From assembly GCF_017875735.1 (NCBI RefSeq), contig NZ_JAGGMZ010000001.1, positions 558,001 through 622,000 of the forward strand: a DNA stretch of 64,000 bases, read 5' to 3'. The DNA comes from Arthrobacter sp. CAN_C5 (GTDB taxonomy: Bacteria > Actinomycetota > Actinomycetes > Actinomycetales > Micrococcaceae). Positions 61,184 through 64,000 of this stretch are shown one piece after another. The translations under genes were made by a program, and so were the position numbers. How positions within the stretch are numbered: the stretch's first letter is position 1; each line of letters starts with the position of its first letter. The notes under the pieces are model-generated. The model was given only the letters and a program-made list of their open reading frames with translations, was not told where the DNA came from and did no database searches.

Positions 61184-62097
61184 AGGTACTGGTCGTGGAC
61201 GATGATCCGGGTTCGCTGATGGTCGCGAAAGCGGTGGTGGAACATGCCGGCTACGAGTGCCTCTCGGCGGCCGACGGGGACACCGCGTGGGAGCTGTTCC
61301 AGCTGCATCAACCGGAGGTCGTGGTTACCGACTGGGTGATGCCAGGCATGAATGGCCTGGAGCTGTGTGAGTCGATCCGAAGGGTCGCCGAGGACTCCTA
61401 CACCTACCTCGTCTTGCTCACCTCCTTCGGCTCGCAGGACGACGTGCTCGCCGGGATGGAGGCCGGCGCCGATGATTACGTCACCAAGCCGTTGGACCCC
61501 TTCACCCTGCGCACCCGGCTCCTGGTGGCACGCCGGGTGACTGCCCTGCACGCGCAACTCGGAAAGTACCGGCAGGAGCTCACCCGGCAGGCGCGAACCG
61601 ATCCTCTCACCCATCTGGACAACAGGCTGAAACTCACCGAGGACCTGGATTTGCTGCATGGCCGTAGCCAGCGCTACGGCGGTCGTTACTCCCTGGCGTT
61701 GTGCGACGTTGACTACTTCAAGAGCTTCAATGACCTGCAGGGTCACCCGGCTGGCGATAATGCCCTGAAATTGGTCGCCAAGACCCTGGCCGCGCTGGCA
61801 CGGGACACAGACGGTGTCTACCGCTTCGGCGGCGAGGAGTTTTTGCTGATCCTGCCTGACCAGGGAGCAGCCGACGCGGAGGCCGCGGTAGACCGAATCC
61901 GCTCCGGTATTGAATCACTGGGTATCGTGCACGCGGGCAACCCCCGCCAGGTGCTCACGATCAGCGCTGGCATCTCAACCTTCACCGCTGACCATCCAGT
62001 CGGCAGCGGGCAATTACTCAAAGAAGCCGATGACGCCCTGTACTCGGCCAAAGCCGCAGGCCGGAACCGGGTTGTGAGTTTCGTCCGGGCCGGATAG
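61180..62097 (+). CDS. REC-GGDEF response regulator (diguanylate cyclase)
   Basis: A 305-residue output protein. The receiver has VLVVDDDPGSLMVAKA, phospho-Asp51 in VTDWVMPGMNG, and DDYVTKPLDPF. The cyclase domain has TDPLTHLDNRLKLTEDL and the active loop RFGGEEFLLILPD (GGEEF 217-221). RDTD five residues before the loop is an intact I-site for product inhibition. Phosphorylation by the overlapping hybrid kinase would drive dimerisation and c-di-GMP synthesis. GTG start overlaps the kinase stop (GTGA). Confidence 0.94.
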   Translation: MKVLVVDDDPGSLMVAKAVVEHAGYECLSAADGDTAWELFQLHQPEVVVTDWVMPGMNGLELCESIRRVAEDSYTYLVLLTSFGSQDDVLAGMEAGADDYVTKPLDPFTLRTRLLVARRVTALHAQLGKYRQELTRQARTDPLTHLDNRLKLTEDLDLLHGRSQRYGGRYSLALCDVDYFKSFNDLQGHPAGDNALKLVAKTLAALARDTDGVYRFGGEEFLLILPDQGAADAEAAVDRIRSGIESLGIVHAGNPRQVLTISAGISTFTADHPVGSGQLLKEADDALYSAKAAGRNRVVSFVRAG

Positions 62098-62117
62098 AGA
62101 AACCCGGCCCGGACGAA
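62080..62117. terminator. Bidirectional terminator hairpin between cyclase and betA
   Basis: TTCGTCCGGGCCGG (62080-62093) pairs perfectly with 62104-62117 around a 10-base loop. The left arm overlaps the last codons of the cyclase gene (FVRAG). It lies between convergent genes and has no strong U-tract. Confidence 0.8.
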
Positions 62118-62127
62118 CCCCTCGTGC

Positions 62128-63726
62128 CTAGGTGGCCCAGGTCTGTTTGATCAGATCAGCGCAGCGCTCACCGATCATCATGATGGTGATGTTGGGGTTC
62201 ACTGTGGTCAGCTCGGGCATCACCGACGCGTCAGCCACCCGCAGACCCGTCACGCCTTTCACCCGCAGCTGGGGGTCCAACGGCGACAGGTCGTCGCTGG
62301 GCGCCCCCATCCGCACCGTGCCGGCCGGGTGATAAACCGTGTTGTGGGTCCTGCGGATGTAGTCGGTGATCTCCTCGTCCGTCTGCACGTCCTGGCCGGG
62401 ATAGAGCTCGCGGCCGGCCCATTCCGCCATGGCCGGCTGGGCGACAATCTCCCGTGCCTTCCTGATTCCCGCAATCATGACCCGCATGTCATGGGGGTCG
62501 GTGAAGTAGCGCGGATCCACCATCGGCTTGTCCCGATAGTCCCGGCTGCGCAGCCGTACCGTCCCGCGCGACCGCGCGTGAGTGACGTTGGGAGTCAGGC
62601 AGAACCCGTTATCGGTGGTGGGATACCCCTGCCGCAGCGTATGCATGTCGAAGGGCACGGACCCGTAGTGGAACATCAGGTCAGGCCGGTCCAGGCCTTC
62701 CTCGGTGGTGGTGAAGATCCCGATCTCCCACCACTGCGTCGATGTCTCGGGCATTGGCTGCTTGGCTTCCCACTGGATGACACCCTCCGGGTGGTCCTGC
62801 AGGTGTTCACCGACGCCCGGGGAATCCACCCGAACGTCGATGCCATGCGTTGTCAGGTGCTCGGCGGGGCCGATACCGGAGAGCATGAGCAGTTTCGGTG
62901 AGTCAATGGCCCCAGCCGACAGGATCACCTCCGACCGCGCGGTGAGGGAATGAGTGCGTCCAAAGGAGGCATCGACGACGTCGACGCCGGTGCACCGGTT
63001 GTCCGCGTCGAACGTCAGTTCACGCGCCCGGAGGTCGGTGAGCAGGGTGAAGTTGGACCGGTCAATGATCGGGTGGACGTAGGACACCGAGGACGACGCG
63101 CGGGTGCCGTCGGCCTGGCGGTTGATCTGGAAGAAGCTGGCACCGTTGATCACCGTCGCCCCGGTGTTGAAGTGGACCCGCGGGATGCCCGCCTGTTCAC
63201 AGGCGTCAAGCAGTGCTTTGCCCGAGGGGTCCGACGCCGGAATGTTCATCAGGTGCACGGGGCCCGAATCGCCGTGGTGCGGAGCATCCGGGCCGGCGTC
63301 CTCGTTGGTTTCCAGGCGCTGGTACAGCGCGTAAGCGGTATCGGCGTTCCACCCCTCCGCGCCGAACTTCGCTTCCCACTCGTCGATGTCCTCCCGCGGC
63401 GCCCAGAAGGCGATACAGGAGTTGTGGCTGGAGCAGCCGCCCATCACCTTGGCGCGGGCATGGCGCATGAAGGAGTTACCGTTCTCCTGCGGTTCGATGG
63501 GGTAGTCCCAGTCGTAGCCCGACTCGAGGAGTTCCATCCACCGGTCGAGGCGGAGGATCTGGTCCACGCCGCGGTCGTCCGGCCCGGCTTCAACCAGGGC
63601 TACCTCCACGGCAGGGTCCTCGCTGAGGCGTGCTGCGACGGCGGCGCCCGCGGAGCCGCCGCCCACCACGATGTAGTCGAAGTCGGTCCTCTCGATCTGG
63701 TCAGTCACTGTTATTGGATCAGACAC
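62128..63726 (-). CDS. betA: GMC-family choline dehydrogenase
   Basis: FAD enzyme of 532 residues. N-terminal DYIVVGGGSAGAAVAARLSE with Glu at the end of strand 2 (VEAG), RHARAKVMGGCSSHNSCIAF near the flavin, GMC signature 2 SAGAIDSPKLLMLSGIGPA, and the C-terminal VYHPAGTVRMG and NPNITIMMIGERCADLI carrying the active-site His/Asn pair. The VMGGCSSHN segment is typical of the actinobacterial choline-dehydrogenase-like branch. It would oxidise choline to betaine aldehyde. It starts 2 bp after an aldehyde dehydrogenase gene, supporting the glycine-betaine pathway. Other alcohols are possible substrates. Confidence 0.88.
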   Translation of the reverse strand: MSDPITVTDQIERTDFDYIVVGGGSAGAAVAARLSEDPAVEVALVEAGPDDRGVDQILRLDRWMELLESGYDWDYPIEPQENGNSFMRHARAKVMGGCSSHNSCIAFWAPREDIDEWEAKFGAEGWNADTAYALYQRLETNEDAGPDAPHHGDSGPVHLMNIPASDPSGKALLDACEQAGIPRVHFNTGATVINGASFFQINRQADGTRASSSVSYVHPIIDRSNFTLLTDLRARELTFDADNRCTGVDVVDASFGRTHSLTARSEVILSAGAIDSPKLLMLSGIGPAEHLTTHGIDVRVDSPGVGEHLQDHPEGVIQWEAKQPMPETSTQWWEIGIFTTTEEGLDRPDLMFHYGSVPFDMHTLRQGYPTTDNGFCLTPNVTHARSRGTVRLRSRDYRDKPMVDPRYFTDPHDMRVMIAGIRKAREIVAQPAMAEWAGRELYPGQDVQTDEEITDYIRRTHNTVYHPAGTVRMGAPSDDLSPLDPQLRVKGVTGLRVADASVMPELTTVNPNITIMMIGERCADLIKQTWAT

Positions 63727-63728
63727 GG

Positions 63729-64000
63729 TTACTGCTCCTCTTCACGGTCCGCAAACCAGCCGGTGACCTGCGGATCGATGTTGTGGTAAATGTGCTTGGC
63801 CTCCTGGTATTCGGACAGGCCTGTCGGCCCCAGCTCGCGCCCCACGCCTGACTGCCCGAACCCGCCCCACTCGGCCTGCGGCAGGTAGGGGTGGAAGTCG
63901 TTGATCCAGATGGTGCCGTGGCGCAGCCGCCGGGCAACCCGCTGGGACTTCCCGGCGTCCTGGCTCCAGACCGCGCCGGCGAGACCGTAGTGGGTGTCGT
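63729..64000 (-). CDS. betB: Betaine-aldehyde dehydrogenase, C-terminal part (runs off window)
   Basis: The last ~90 residues of an NAD(P)-dependent aldehyde dehydrogenase, translated from the minus strand to the right edge. It reads HYGLAGAVWSQD, RRLRHGTIWINDFHPYLPQAEWGGFGQSGVGRELG, LSEYQEAKHIYHN, all typical of the ALDH C-terminus. The catalytic Cys lies outside the window. The stop is 2 bp upstream of betA, so the two form an operon converting choline to glycine betaine for osmoprotection. Confidence 0.85.
   Translation of the reverse strand, partial: DTHYGLAGAVWSQDAGKSQRVARRLRHGTIWINDFHPYLPQAEWGGFGQSGVGRELGPTGLSEYQEAKHIYHNIDPQVTGWFADREEEQ

Overview
The window is high-GC DNA from an actinobacterium, most likely Arthrobacter-like (Micrococcaceae). 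The evidence is a dnaK-grpE-dnaJ-hspR operon under HAIR operators, a DUF222/HNH endonuclease gene, an ECF42 sigma factor with DGPF/YciI partners, MalF/MalG-type sugar uptake without a linked ATPase, and densely packed genes with ATGA, GTGA and TAGATG junctions. It is mostly ordinary chromosome with one clear mobile element. I recognised no tRNA, rRNA, CRISPR array or prophage.

Layout. 1-2.9 kb: an ECF-type vitamin-precursor transporter (YkoE-YkoD-YkoC), cut at the left edge. 2.9-4.9 kb: an ECF42 sigma-factor operon with two YciI proteins and a candidate autoregulatory promoter. 5-9.9 kb: p-aminobenzoate genes pabC and pabB, the latter fused to an N-terminal P-loop kinase-like domain, with a phosphotransferase, a GlsB-like protein and a LysE exporter. 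10-12.8 kb: a MurJ-like flippase convergent with an ATP-grasp protein. 12.9-17.2 kb: a FAD oxidoreductase, a MarR regulator and a divergent MMPL exporter. 17.4-19.1 kb: an internally deleted methyltransferase gene and an aminotransferase. 19.3-23.7 kb: a DUF222/HNH gene split by an IS21-family element whose ends abut 76-bp direct repeats. 24-28.4 kb: the heat-shock operon with two HAIR sites and a long inverted repeat between grpE and dnaJ. 28.4-37.4 kb: a LacI-controlled alpha-glucan locus (solute-binding protein, MalF, MalG, two GH13 enzymes). 37.5-42.2 kb: a membrane protein with a PspA-like protein, an SDR, and a membrane GGDEF-EAL protein. 42.2-49.5 kb: MFS, trmB, a DJ-1-like protein, an M20 amidohydrolase, a DEAD-box helicase and YccF. 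49.5-55.6 kb: six co-oriented genes comprising signal peptidase I, a Tat-exported multicopper oxidase, a sensor kinase and regulator, a BTAD/SARP-type regulator and an exported protein. 55.7-57.6 kb: a lipoprotein PBP transpeptidase. 57.8-62.1 kb: a hybrid kinase/phosphotransfer protein overlapping a REC-GGDEF cyclase. 62.1-64 kb: choline-type GMC dehydrogenase and the C-terminus of an aldehyde dehydrogenase (glycine betaine synthesis), running off the window.

The least described parts are: the regulated multicopper-oxidase/signal-peptidase cluster; the kinase-PabB fusion; the IS21 insertion with long, diverged flanking repeats; the hairpin that takes in the grpE stop codon; and a membrane sensor domain that seems to be shared by the c-di-GMP phosphodiesterase and the hybrid kinase. 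No similarity search was possible, so all family calls rest on motifs, gene length and context.
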